The notes beneath the pieces are model-generated. The model ran no database searches. It was not told the origin of the DNA and was given only the letters and a program-made list of their open reading frames with translations. Positions 17,910-25,215 of a stretch of 64,000 nt of DNA are shown in pieces (positions within the stretch are counted from its first letter, which is position 1; each line of letters opens with the position of its first letter). The DNA comes from Brevibacillus_H ginsengisoli (GTDB taxonomy: Bacteria; Bacillota; Bacilli; Brevibacillales; Brevibacillaceae). The DNA lies in NCBI RefSeq assembly GCF_050113715.1, contig NZ_JBNJQR010000012.1, forward strand, positions 62,001 through 126,000. The letters are read 5' to 3'. The translations under genes and the position numbers were made by a program.

Positions 17910-18197
17910 TTAAGCGCCAGCTTCCACTTGGGCTTCTTCTTCCAAACCTACTCGATCGTATTCGGCCAGAACCGCTTGCTGGATTTTTTCACGAGTAGTC
18001 GAAGAAATTGGGTGAGCAATATCACGGAACTCCCCATCAGGAGTACGTTTGCTTGGCATTGCTACAAACATCCCATTGTTGCCGTCAATCACACGAATGT
18101 CATGAACCACGAATTCATGGTCAATTGTAATGGAGGCAATCGCCTTCATTCTACCATCCGTATTCACCCGGCGGAGTCGTACGTCTGTTACTTCCAT
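17910..18197 (-). CDS. spoVG: septation/regulatory RNA-binding protein SpoVG
   Basis: A 95-residue protein nearly identical to the SpoVG family: MEVTDVRLRRVNTDGRMKAI, then DHEFVVHDIRVIDGNNGMFVAMPSKRTPDGEFRDIAHPI and an acidic tail. SpoVG affects asymmetric septation, capsule and virulence genes in Firmicutes and binds nucleic acids. The start at 18197 gives the family N-terminus; the adjacent upstream ATG (18200) is also possible. A sigma-H promoter lies at 18236-18262. Confidence 0.97.
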   Translation of the reverse strand: MEVTDVRLRRVNTDGRMKAIASITIDHEFVVHDIRVIDGNNGMFVAMPSKRTPDGEFRDIAHPISSTTREKIQQAVLAEYDRVGLEEEAQVEAGA

Positions 18198-18235
18198 CAT
18201 GTTCACTCCCTTTATCTATATGAAACTTACTATCT

Positions 18236-18262
18236 ATTTCCACATGATGGTTAATTATTCCT
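18236..18262 (-). promoter_or_regulatory. sigma-H promoter of spoVG
   Basis: On the minus strand AGGAATA (18256-18262), a 13-bp spacer, and TGGAAAT (18236-18242). This matches the sigma-H pattern AGGAWWT-N12/14-RGAAT and closely resembles the B. subtilis spoVG promoter, where sigma-H was first worked out. Confidence 0.75.
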
Positions 18263-18303
18263 TCAAGCATTGAGAAAATTTGTAAAACAATTGGGCGAAA
18301 GTT

Positions 18304-18693
18304 CTATTTTTCGTCAATATATGCGATAACTTCGATTTCCACTTGAACGTCTTTAGGCAAACGAGCGACTTCAACCGTGGAACGGGCTGGACGATGCTCC
18401 CCGAAGTAATGTGCGTATACTTCATTTAAGCGGCCGAATTCATTCATATCTTTAATAAAGACAGTGGCCTTCACTACGTCTTGAAGAGATGCTCCCGCTT
18501 CCTTCAGGATGGCTTGCAGGTTATGAAACACCTGATGAGCTTGCTCTACAATGTCACCTGTTACCAAACTTCCATCTGGTTTCAGTGGAATCTGGCCTGA
18601 GGTATAGAGAAAAGGACCGACCTTGGTTGCTTGACTATAGGGACCAATTGCTGCTGGTGCCTCATTGGTAGCGATAAACGAAATTTTTGCCAT
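18304..18693 (-). CDS. ridA: RidA family enamine/imine deaminase (YabJ)
   Basis: A 129-residue single-domain RidA protein with IGPYSQATKVGPFLYTSGQIPLKPDG, the substrate-binding Arg in HRPARSTVEVARLPKDVQVEIE, and the C-terminal EVIAYIDEK. It hydrolyses reactive 2-aminoacrylate-type enamines formed by PLP enzymes. Start ATG with GGAAGGGAAG upstream; only 4 bp separate it from purR, so the two are translationally close. In B. subtilis YabJ is linked to purR regulation. Confidence 0.95.
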   Translation of the reverse strand: MAKISFIATNEAPAAIGPYSQATKVGPFLYTSGQIPLKPDGSLVTGDIVEQAHQVFHNLQAILKEAGASLQDVVKATVFIKDMNEFGRLNEVYAHYFGEHRPARSTVEVARLPKDVQVEIEVIAYIDEK

Positions 18694-18697
18694 CGTT

Positions 18698-19528
18698 CTA
18701 CTTCCCTTCCTTGGTAAAGTAACTGCCTAGTTCAAGCTCGATTTGTTTTTCCTTCACATCAACATCTTGCAGCTTGGCAAGTGAGATATACTCGTCCACC
18801 AACCGTTCGGAAACATCCGCCGTTTCAACAAAAACCCCGCAGCCTACAACCGTAGCCTGGAATTCCTGCAGCAAATCAATCATTCCTCGAACAGTTCCGC
18901 CAGCTTTCATGAAGTCGTCGACAATAAGTACGCGAGATTTTTCCGCCAACGCTCGGCGGGCAAGAGACATCGTCTGGATCCGCTTGCTTGACCCTGATAC
19001 ATAATTAATGCTTACAACCGAGCCTTCCGTTACCTTGTTATCCCGGCGAACAATGACCACCGGAACATTCAAATAAGTAGCGGTTGCATAAGCAAGCGGT
19101 ATTCCTTTGGTCTCCACCGTCATGACCACTTCTACATCCTTGTCAGCGAATGCGGAAGCAAACAACTTCCCGATCTTCCCAAGTGTCTTGGGGTTGCCCA
19201 GTATGTCGGACATATACAAATATCCGCCAGGCAAGAGACGTTCAGGCTTAGCTAATTGAATTAAAAGCTCTTCCATGAACACCTTGGCTTGTGTCTCATC
19301 GGTGCGCGGAATGTATTTCACTCCACCTGCCGCACCAGCAACCGTCTTCAAAACTCCTACGCCTTCGCTTTCAAATGCCTCTTTGATGATCGACAAATCT
19401 TCACTAATGGAAGACTTCGCTGAACCGTACTCTTCCGAAAACATCGTAAGCGGGATTAAGGTATGTGGATGCGCGAGCAAATACTGCGTCATATCCACCA
19501 GGCGTGCGCTTCTGCGCAATTTCTTCAT
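18698..19528 (-). CDS. purR: purine operon repressor PurR
   Basis: A 276-residue PurR. The N-terminal winged helix (residues ~1-75, RSARLVDMTQYLLAHPHTLIPL) is followed by a phosphoribosyltransferase-like domain with the PRPP motif VLIVDDFMKAGGTVRGM. PurR represses purine genes and is released by PRPP. Start ATG with GGAGG 8 nt upstream. Grouping with ridA and, further on, prs is conserved. Confidence 0.97.
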   Translation of the reverse strand: MKKLRRSARLVDMTQYLLAHPHTLIPLTMFSEEYGSAKSSISEDLSIIKEAFESEGVGVLKTVAGAAGGVKYIPRTDETQAKVFMEELLIQLAKPERLLPGGYLYMSDILGNPKTLGKIGKLFASAFADKDVEVVMTVETKGIPLAYATATYLNVPVVIVRRDNKVTEGSVVSINYVSGSSKRIQTMSLARRALAEKSRVLIVDDFMKAGGTVRGMIDLLQEFQATVVGCGVFVETADVSERLVDEYISLAKLQDVDVKEKQIELELGSYFTKEGK

Positions 19529-19589
19529 CCTTCAATCCTCCAAACAAAATCCGAATATTATGTTGTTAATGTATCACTTATGTACGGAT

Positions 19590-20468
19590 TTACGCAAGTA
19601 TTTCCGCTTCGGACGCCCCTAATATTCGCACTGCGTACACATCTTTCACAAAACCGCGCAGGGCATTATAAATCCGATGAACCTTGGCTTCCTTCTGGAC
19701 CAAGGCATAGACCGTCGGACCACTGCCAGACATGAGTACTCCATCCGCCCCTGATTCCAGCATAAGCTCCTTGATCTGCTTCACTTGCGGATACCGCTCC
19801 AATGTGACGTTCTCCAATACATTGCCCAATGATCGACACATCAGCCCGAAATTCTGCTCTTCAATCGCTCGCAGCATCTGCTCTGTATTCGGATGATTGG
19901 TTATCTCCTTCACCCGAAGGTTTCCGTAAACATCGACGGTCGAAACCCCTATTGGCGGTTTGGCTAACACGACCCAACACGGCGCTGGCGTTGTGAGATG
20001 CGTAATTAATTCCCCGCGTCCTTTGGCTAACGCGGTACCGCCATACACGCAGAACGGTACATCCGAACCGATTTCCGCTCCGATTTCGGCCAGTTCATCA
20101 AGCGAAAGCTGAAGGTTCCATAGCTGATTCAATCCGCGTAACGTTGCCGCCGCATCGCTGCTACCGCCTGCGAGTCCAGCTGCTACGGGAATCTGTTTAT
20201 CGATATAGATTTTCACACCCTGTTGAATATTGAAGCGCTCTTTTAAAATTTTGGCCGCCTTAAAGGCATGATTACGTATGTCGTCCGGAACAAAACTGGC
20301 TGAACAATCGAGGGTGATCTCATCATGTCCAAGTAATGTTAAATCGACCCGATCGGCAAGATCAACAGTGGTCATAACCATTTCCACCTCATGATACCCA
20401 TCAGGCCGCTTGGATGTGACGTCCAATGTTAAGTTAATTTTGGCCGGCGCTTTGACTGAGATCCGCAC
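19590..20468 (-). CDS. ispE: 4-diphosphocytidyl-2-C-methyl-D-erythritol kinase
   Basis: A 292-residue GHMP kinase of the MEP isoprenoid pathway. Motifs: VKAPAKINLTLDVTSKRPDGYHEVEM, the ATP loop PVAAGLAGGSSDAAATLRGLNQLW, and DGVLMSGSGPTVYAL. The start is GTG 20468 (VRISVKAPAKIN), because GAGGTG sits 6 nt upstream and B. subtilis IspE begins at this point; a GTG three codons earlier is the alternative. Confidence 0.95.
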   Translation of the reverse strand: MRISVKAPAKINLTLDVTSKRPDGYHEVEMVMTTVDLADRVDLTLLGHDEITLDCSASFVPDDIRNHAFKAAKILKERFNIQQGVKIYIDKQIPVAAGLAGGSSDAAATLRGLNQLWNLQLSLDELAEIGAEIGSDVPFCVYGGTALAKGRGELITHLTTPAPCWVVLAKPPIGVSTVDVYGNLRVKEITNHPNTEQMLRAIEEQNFGLMCRSLGNVLENVTLERYPQVKQIKELMLESGADGVLMSGSGPTVYALVQKEAKVHRIYNALRGFVKDVYAVRILGASEAEILA

Positions 20469-20583
20469 CTTCTTCACCTCTGTCTGTTGATTCTAATTCC
20501 TTATTTTATCACAGCCAGAATCAACCATGCCAGTAAATACGCCTTTCCACATATGGATGGCCTGTGACATCGTATCGGCCTAT

Positions 20584-20616
20584 GAAAAAGAAAGCCAGAG
20601 GAATTCCCCGGCTTTC
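20584..20616 (-). terminator. terminator after the SASP gene
   Basis: Stem GAAAGCC (20590-20596) / GGCTTTC (20610-20616) with extra inner pairs; the minus strand continues CTTTTTC. It follows the SASP stop at 20622. Confidence 0.75.
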
Positions 20617-20621
20617 TAGTG

Positions 20622-20813
20622 TCAACGAGTTGAATTGGTGTTTTGCTTGGCTAACGCTTCCTCTGCGATCTGGATAGCCCGTTTCACGAGATTACCCGCA
20701 TCACGAGTGGTAATGCCTCCCCAGCCTTCCTGTTGCACCGTTTCATAGATCCCCAGGTCCTTGGCGAGTTCCATCTTGAATTGATCCGACATGATTCCGC
20801 GTCGACGACCCAT
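20622..20813 (-). CDS. sspF: small acid-soluble spore protein, SspF type
   Basis: A 63-residue alpha/beta-type SASP of the SspF group: MGRRRGIMSDQFKMELAKDLG, then YETVQQEGWGGITTRDAGNLVKRAIQIAEEAL. It coats forespore DNA. The start at 20813 is preceded by AAGGAGG; an upstream ORF extension is not part of the family. A perfect sigma-G -10 element CATACTA is on the minus strand at 20846-20852, with only a weak -35 (TGTTTT-like), consistent with forespore expression. Position between ispE and veg matches B. subtilis sspF. Confidence 0.95.
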   Translation of the reverse strand: MGRRRGIMSDQFKMELAKDLGIYETVQQEGWGGITTRDAGNLVKRAIQIAEEALAKQNTNSTR

Positions 20814-20845
20814 CGCTTCACAACCTCCTTCCTCGTTGACAAGTA

Positions 20846-20852
20846 TAGTATG
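20846..20852 (-). promoter_or_regulatory. sigma-G -10 element of sspF
   Basis: CATACTA on the minus strand, identical to the sigma-G -10 consensus, about 30 bp upstream of the sspF start. The -35 is poor, so the call rests on the -10 and the gene type. Confidence 0.55.
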
Positions 20853-20894
20853 TGCCATCTTGGGAAAAACAAAAACAGTAGAGCCAAATTGACT

Positions 20895-21167
20895 CTACTG
20901 TTGAATGAAGGTAATCCTGATGTGTTCATCTTCACGACAGACGGTTAGTTCCACGGTCTCTGTCAAAATATCAGCATAGCTGTAAGAGACGCGCTCAAAC
21001 AGTTGATCATCATCAAGCTTGACTACAAAAACTGATGGGTAGGTTTCTTCGAGGATGCCCGTCCGCTCGACGGTCTTGCGACGACCACCATTAGCCTTTA
21101 GCACAATCCGCTCGCCAATGTGTAGGTCTAAACTGCGTTTAATATCAAGTAAAGCGTTTCTAGCCAT
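20895..21167 (-). CDS. veg: Veg protein
   Basis: A 90-residue SH3-like protein: MARNALLDIKRSLDLHIGER, KANGGRRKTVERTGILEETYPSVFVVKLD. Veg is highly expressed in vegetative Bacillus and stimulates biofilm matrix genes through SinR/SlrR. The ATG has GAGGTGG upstream. It is a single-gene unit between rsmA and sspF, as in B. subtilis. Confidence 0.96.
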   Translation of the reverse strand: MARNALLDIKRSLDLHIGERIVLKANGGRRKTVERTGILEETYPSVFVVKLDDDQLFERVSYSYADILTETVELTVCREDEHIRITFIQQ

Positions 21168-21311
21168 CTTGTATTATCCACCTCGCTTGTTTCTATTATA
21201 ACAGTCTACCCCTATTGTGTCAAATAAAAATTAAAATTATAGCAACCAACCTTAAGTTTTGTCAACGACTATTTTTTCGCCCTTTTTGTTGAATTTTGCC
21301 TTTTTCACGCA

Positions 21312-21366
21312 AAAAAAGCCTCCCTTCCCGTAAACTTCTCATTTACGCTTGAAGGGAGGCTTTTTT
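21312..21366 (-). terminator. strong terminator between rsmA and veg
   Basis: 15-bp stem AAAAAAGCCTCCCTT (21312-21326) / AAGGGAGGCTTTTTT (21352-21366) with a further inner stem GTAAA/TTTAC. It directly follows the rsmA stop and is symmetrical enough to act on both strands. Confidence 0.92.
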
Positions 21367-21367
21367 A

Positions 21368-22258
21368 TCACGATTGGAGCAAATCCCCAAACGCGTTTGA
21401 CAATTTTCCGAATTCTTCAATGGACAAGGTCTCTCCGCGTCTGGAGGGATCAATGCCCACGGACTCCAGAGCCTGCAGGATCACGTCTTTTTGCTCTTTT
21501 CCCGCAAAATTGCTCATGAGATTGTTCAACAGCGTCTTCCGTCTTTGTCCGAAACTGGCTCGTACTAAACGGAAAAACAGCCGTTCGTCCCGCACCACAA
21601 CAGCTGGCTCTTGGCGAATGGATAGTTTAAGTACCGCAGAATCCACATTAGGTTTCGGTACAAACACACTGGCTGGCACGATCATCGCTACTTCTGCCTC
21701 CGCGTAGAATTGGGCCGCAACACTGAGTGAACCGTAATCTTTGTTTCCTGGTTTGGCCGCTATGCGGTCGGCTACTTCCTTCTGGATCATGACGACAATA
21801 TGTTTGAGCCGAAGCTGTTCTTCCAGCAGTTTCATGAGAATCGGACTTGTTACATAATAGGGAAGGTTGGCCACGACACTGATCTCATCATAATCGCGAA
21901 GTTTCTCTTCGATCAGTTGATTCAGGTTGAGCTTCAACACGTCACCATGCACGACTTCTACGTTGTCATATGGAGATAACGTATCGGCAAGGATTGGCAA
22001 CAGCCGCTGATCGATCTCAATGGCGATCACCTTTCCTGCCGCCCGACATAATTGTTCAGTCAATGCGCCAATTCCTGGTCCAATTTCGATTACGGCTGTC
22101 TTTTTACTTAGCCGAGCCGCATCGACAATATTATGAAGAATGTTGGTATCCACCAAAAAGTTTTGTCCCAAGCTCTTTTTGAAGGAAAATCCGTATTTCT
22201 CCAGAATCTGTTTGGTTCTCGTCGGAGTGGCAATATCTTTTTGTTCGAGTACTGACAT
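21368..22258 (-). CDS. rsmA: 16S rRNA (A1518/A1519-N6) dimethyltransferase
   Basis: A 296-residue KsgA/RsmA. SAM motif I VIEIGPGIGALTEQL, the N-P-P-Y-type catalytic motif as NLPYYVTSPI, and C-terminal FGQRRKTLLNNL. It dimethylates two adenosines in helix 45 of 16S rRNA. Its ATG abuts the stop of rnmV (TAAATG), so translation is coupled, as in many Bacillales. Confidence 0.97.
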   Translation of the reverse strand: MSVLEQKDIATPTRTKQILEKYGFSFKKSLGQNFLVDTNILHNIVDAARLSKKTAVIEIGPGIGALTEQLCRAAGKVIAIEIDQRLLPILADTLSPYDNVEVVHGDVLKLNLNQLIEEKLRDYDEISVVANLPYYVTSPILMKLLEEQLRLKHIVVMIQKEVADRIAAKPGNKDYGSLSVAAQFYAEAEVAMIVPASVFVPKPNVDSAVLKLSIRQEPAVVVRDERLFFRLVRASFGQRRKTLLNNLMSNFAGKEQKDVILQALESVGIDPSRRGETLSIEEFGKLSNAFGDLLQS

Positions 22259-22810
22259 TTATTGCTGCCCCCCCTCATCCAATTTGGCCAAAGCATCGGC
22301 GAATTCCTGACGGCTGATCTGGAACTGATTCAATCGCTTGTGCATCTGCTGAGCATTGGCATAGCCGATTCCCAATAAACCGCCTAGCTTGATTCTTCTT
22401 TCTTTGGCTTCGGGATGAGCCGTCAATCCAGCGTCGATCAAATCATCGAACGTGATTTCTTCTTCTTGCTCCATCATTTCGGTCTTAACTTGATCAAGCG
22501 CGCGTATAATAACTTCCACCGAAGCATTTTCTACCCCGATATTCCCTTTTTTCATACCTTCTTCTCGTTTAATAAAGGCGTGTTTACACCCGGGTACTTC
22601 TCTGCTAATGATCTTACGGATTCGCTCCCCCTGAAAGTCAGGGTCCGTAAACACAATGACTCCACGCTTCTCCTGGGCGAGACGTATTTTACGAATCGTA
22701 TACGGATTGATCGCCGAGCCTCCTGTCTCAATTGTATCCGCGTTTACGGCCCGTTTAATCGCCGCCGTATCATCGCGCCCTTCCACGACTATAACCTCTT
22801 TTATCTTCAT
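22259..22810 (-). CDS. rnmV: ribonuclease M5 (5S rRNA maturation)
   Basis: A 183-residue Toprim nuclease: KIKEVIVVEGRDDTAAIKRAVN (Toprim Glu) and IVFTDPDFQGERIRK (Toprim D-x-D). RNase M5 trims the 5S rRNA precursor bound by L18. The start at 22810 (MKIKEVIVVEG) has AAGG 6 nt away and matches the family; an ATG two codons earlier is the alternative. Confidence 0.96.
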   Translation of the reverse strand: MKIKEVIVVEGRDDTAAIKRAVNADTIETGGSAINPYTIRKIRLAQEKRGVIVFTDPDFQGERIRKIISREVPGCKHAFIKREEGMKKGNIGVENASVEVIIRALDQVKTEMMEQEEEITFDDLIDAGLTAHPEAKERRIKLGGLLGIGYANAQQMHKRLNQFQISRQEFADALAKLDEGGQQ

Positions 22811-23023
22811 CTGCATCCTTCATCCTTTAACACCTTTATACCTAGTATGTAGCATGCCCAGCCGAAACTTGTAAACAGAAGAAAAGAAAGTTTGGCTGAA
22901 ACGTTCATTAATTCTTCATCGTCTTTACCTACAAACGAAAAATAGAAGACAGGAGATTACCTCCTGCCTTTGGTAAATGTGGGACCACTTCATCGAAGCG
23001 TTTGATTTCGCTTCGGTAAGTAC

Positions 23024-24052
23024 CTATGGTTTGTTGGGTCCGATGATATATACGGTTTTGCCTCGCTTGCGGCCAAAACGATTGGCCTCTGCCTCCGTAC
23101 CTAAGAAAACATCAATCTTGTTGCCTTTGACGGCACCACCCGTATCCTCTGCGCGGCGATAACCGACTCCCTCAATATACACCCACCATCCAAGCGGAAT
23201 GACACTTGGATCAACAGCGATGGTTCTGCCTTCCGTTGCTCTTGCACCCGTTGAGGTATGTGTTCCAACGGCTGGGGAATAGGCTGTTAAGCTAACATTA
23301 TTTATTACCTGACTTGGTCTGAACACGAACCCACCACGAGAAGTAATGGATGCGGCCGAAACCGTCTTGTTGGCGGTTCCCACCAGGAGAACCTGATCTT
23401 CCTTAGGAGCAACCACTTCTCGCTTGACTAGCTCGCGAGAAACTTCCTTGCCGTTCTCCAAATTGACTTTGTACTGAACGACAGCTTTACCCGGCTGACC
23501 TTTTCGAAGGACACGCGTCTTTCCTTTGGAGAGAGAAGCGTCGGCTTTACGAATTTCCTGAAAAGGTACTTCTTGTTGAACTTGCACGAGTTTTTGGTCT
23601 ATGCGGCTTATCGAAATCTTCGTATCTTTTGAGACCGTCGATGTTAAGGCAGGTTGCACCTTGTCTTGTTGTCTGAGAGTAACCCCAGCATCCTTTAGTA
23701 CACTTGCTACGTCTCGTTTGACTGTATGTACTATTTTTGTTTGCCCGTCTACTTGAACAGGCACAGCCCAGCTCGTTTGCAATTGGACGGTCATGGATTC
23801 CTTAAGAGGCGCAGTCGCTTCCGGTGAGAGAACATCATGCTCCAACACCGTAATATTCTGCTCTTTCAGAAACTCCTGAACTGTATCCGCATGCGTCTCA
23901 TAGTTCTTGGAAACGCCATCCACAGAAAGCGTTAGATGCTTTGGCTGGGTAGCTAGGACAAAGAAGAAGCTTGCAACAGATAACGCCAGTAAGGCAATCC
24001 CCACCCAGAGGATCAACGCCTTATGCGTCACCCATATCTTGCCAATCTCCAT
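23024..24052 (-). CDS. yabE: YabE-type G5/3D-domain cell-wall protein (putative lytic transglycosylase)
   Basis: A 342-residue exported protein. A signal-anchor helix (ILWVGIALLALSVASFFFVLA) is followed by two DUF348 repeats (KHLTLSVDGVSKNYETHADTVQ... and QVDGQTKIVHTVKRDV...), a G5 domain (~155-225) and a C-terminal 3D domain with SLTAYSP, AVDPSVIPLGWWVYIEG and the D-x-G/x-x-D catalytic region RAEDTGGAVKGNKIDVFLGT. Such Rpf/Sps-like enzymes remodel peptidoglycan. The start at 24052 has GGAG 8 nt upstream. A strong sigma-A promoter lies just upstream. In B. subtilis yabE is controlled by antisense RNA; nothing here shows that. Confidence 0.92.
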   Translation of the reverse strand: MEIGKIWVTHKALILWVGIALLALSVASFFFVLATQPKHLTLSVDGVSKNYETHADTVQEFLKEQNITVLEHDVLSPEATAPLKESMTVQLQTSWAVPVQVDGQTKIVHTVKRDVASVLKDAGVTLRQQDKVQPALTSTVSKDTKISISRIDQKLVQVQQEVPFQEIRKADASLSKGKTRVLRKGQPGKAVVQYKVNLENGKEVSRELVKREVVAPKEDQVLLVGTANKTVSAASITSRGGFVFRPSQVINNVSLTAYSPAVGTHTSTGARATEGRTIAVDPSVIPLGWWVYIEGVGYRRAEDTGGAVKGNKIDVFLGTEAEANRFGRKRGKTVYIIGPNKP

Positions 24053-24082
24053 TTTCCACACTCCTTTAACAAAGCCGTCTCG

Positions 24083-24111
24083 ATTTTATGCTACTTTTCT
24101 CCGTTTGTCAA
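24083..24111 (-). promoter_or_regulatory. sigma-A promoter of yabE
   Basis: On the minus strand TTGACA (24106-24111), 17-bp spacer, TAAAAT (24083-24088): one mismatch in twelve. The start of transcription would fall ~20 bp before the yabE ribosome site, leaving no room for a riboswitch. Confidence 0.85.
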
Positions 24112-24208
24112 ATTCCCCCCTAAAAATCAAGTTGTAATTACTGGAATTCATGTCGCGGCATTAGGTATTAAGCTAACAGAAAAGGTTTGTAAAAAGATAG
24201 CTTATTCC

Positions 24209-24248
24209 TGTCGATTCAGTTGTCGATCCTTTACTTTTTTGTTCGACA
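24209..24248. promoter_or_regulatory. cluster of three Spo0A-box-like heptamers
   Basis: TGTCGAT at 24209-24215 and 24221-24227 (plus strand) and TGTCGAA at 24242-24248 (minus strand), in the tatD-yabE intergenic region. The last is a perfect core Spo0A box; the others match 6 of 7. They are about 100 bp upstream of the yabE promoter. The rest of this 377-bp gap is AT-rich and shows nothing else I can name. Confidence 0.45.
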
Positions 24249-24366
24249 ATTGGGAAAAGCTACGTTTCTTTTCAATGTATGCAAACTCTTTAATATGTAT
24301 TACATTTTTCGAAAAAACCAACGAATACATAGGGGAAAACTAGGGTTAGGACAAGCATGTGGCACG

Positions 24367-24392
24367 AAAAAAGACACCTTTTGCAAGGTGCC
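24367..24392 (-). terminator. terminator after tatD
   Basis: Hairpin CACCTT (24375-24380) / AAGGTG (24385-24390) extended by flanking GA/CC positions, with a T6 run on the minus strand. It lies about 40 bp past the tatD stop. Confidence 0.7.
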
Positions 24393-24429
24393 TTTGTCGA
24401 TAATCCATTAAATTTTAGGGAGATGCAGT

Positions 24430-25197
24430 TTACGGAAGTTTAAACAAACGCTTGGCATTCTCTGAAGTAATTGCCGCCATTTCCTCAAGAGTAACTCCAC
24501 GCAGATTTGCCAACTCCTCTGCCACGTATCGCACATATCCGGTTTCGTTACGTTTTCCCCGGAATGGATGCGGAGTGAGGTACGGACAATCGGTCTCCAC
24601 TAACAAGCGGTCAAGCGGTACCTTTGATGCCACTTCTTTCGGTTGTTTGGCATTCTTGAACGTCACCGGACCGCCAAATGAGATGTAGAAGTTCAGATCA
24701 AGCGCCATCTGTGCAGTTTCCCAGCTTCCCGAGAAACAATGCATGATCCCGCCTACTTCCTCCGCTTTCTCTTCGCGCAATATACGGATGACGTCTTGAT
24801 GGGCATCCCGGTTATGAATCACGATAGGCAACTTCAATTTACGGGCAAGGCGGATCTGTTTACGAAAAACCTCCGCTTGAACATCTCGAGGCGATGTATC
24901 CCAGTAATAATCAAGTCCCATCTCGCCGATCCCGACAACCTTGGGATGCTTGGTCAGCTCCTCAATCCATTCGAGATCAGCATCGGTCATGTCCTTGGCA
25001 TCTTGCGGGTGCCAGCCAACCACTGCGTAAATGAACTCGTACTTCTCGGCAAGCTCCAGACAAGTAGGGATCGTCTCCCGATTAAAGCCAATGTTAATAA
25101 TGGTTGAGATCCCGTTCTCACGAGCTCGGGCGATGACGGCATCCCGATCCTCGTCAAACTCTGGTGCGTTTAAATGTGCATGTGTATCGATGATCAA
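24430..25197 (-). CDS. tatD: TatD family metal-dependent hydrolase/DNase
   Basis: A 255-residue TIM-barrel hydrolase. The metal ligands DTHAHL near the N-terminus, GEMGLDYYW, IVIHNRDA, MHCFSGS and VETDCPYLTP are all present. TatD proteins are 3'-5' exonucleases. The only sensible start is TTG at 25197, with AAAGGG 10 nt upstream. It follows metG by 18 bp, the same pairing as in B. subtilis (metS-yabD). Confidence 0.93.
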   Translation of the reverse strand: MIIDTHAHLNAPEFDEDRDAVIARARENGISTIINIGFNRETIPTCLELAEKYEFIYAVVGWHPQDAKDMTDADLEWIEELTKHPKVVGIGEMGLDYYWDTSPRDVQAEVFRKQIRLARKLKLPIVIHNRDAHQDVIRILREEKAEEVGGIMHCFSGSWETAQMALDLNFYISFGGPVTFKNAKQPKEVASKVPLDRLLVETDCPYLTPHPFRGKRNETGYVRYVAEELANLRGVTLEEMAAITSENAKRLFKLP

Positions 25198-25215
25198 GCG
25201 AATTCAGCCCTTTCG

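Noticed and set aside
24062..24360. c-di-AMP or other riboswitch leader for yabE
   Set aside because: A near-perfect sigma-A promoter lies so close to the gene that the upstream region is not transcribed with it, and no riboswitch core motif is visible.
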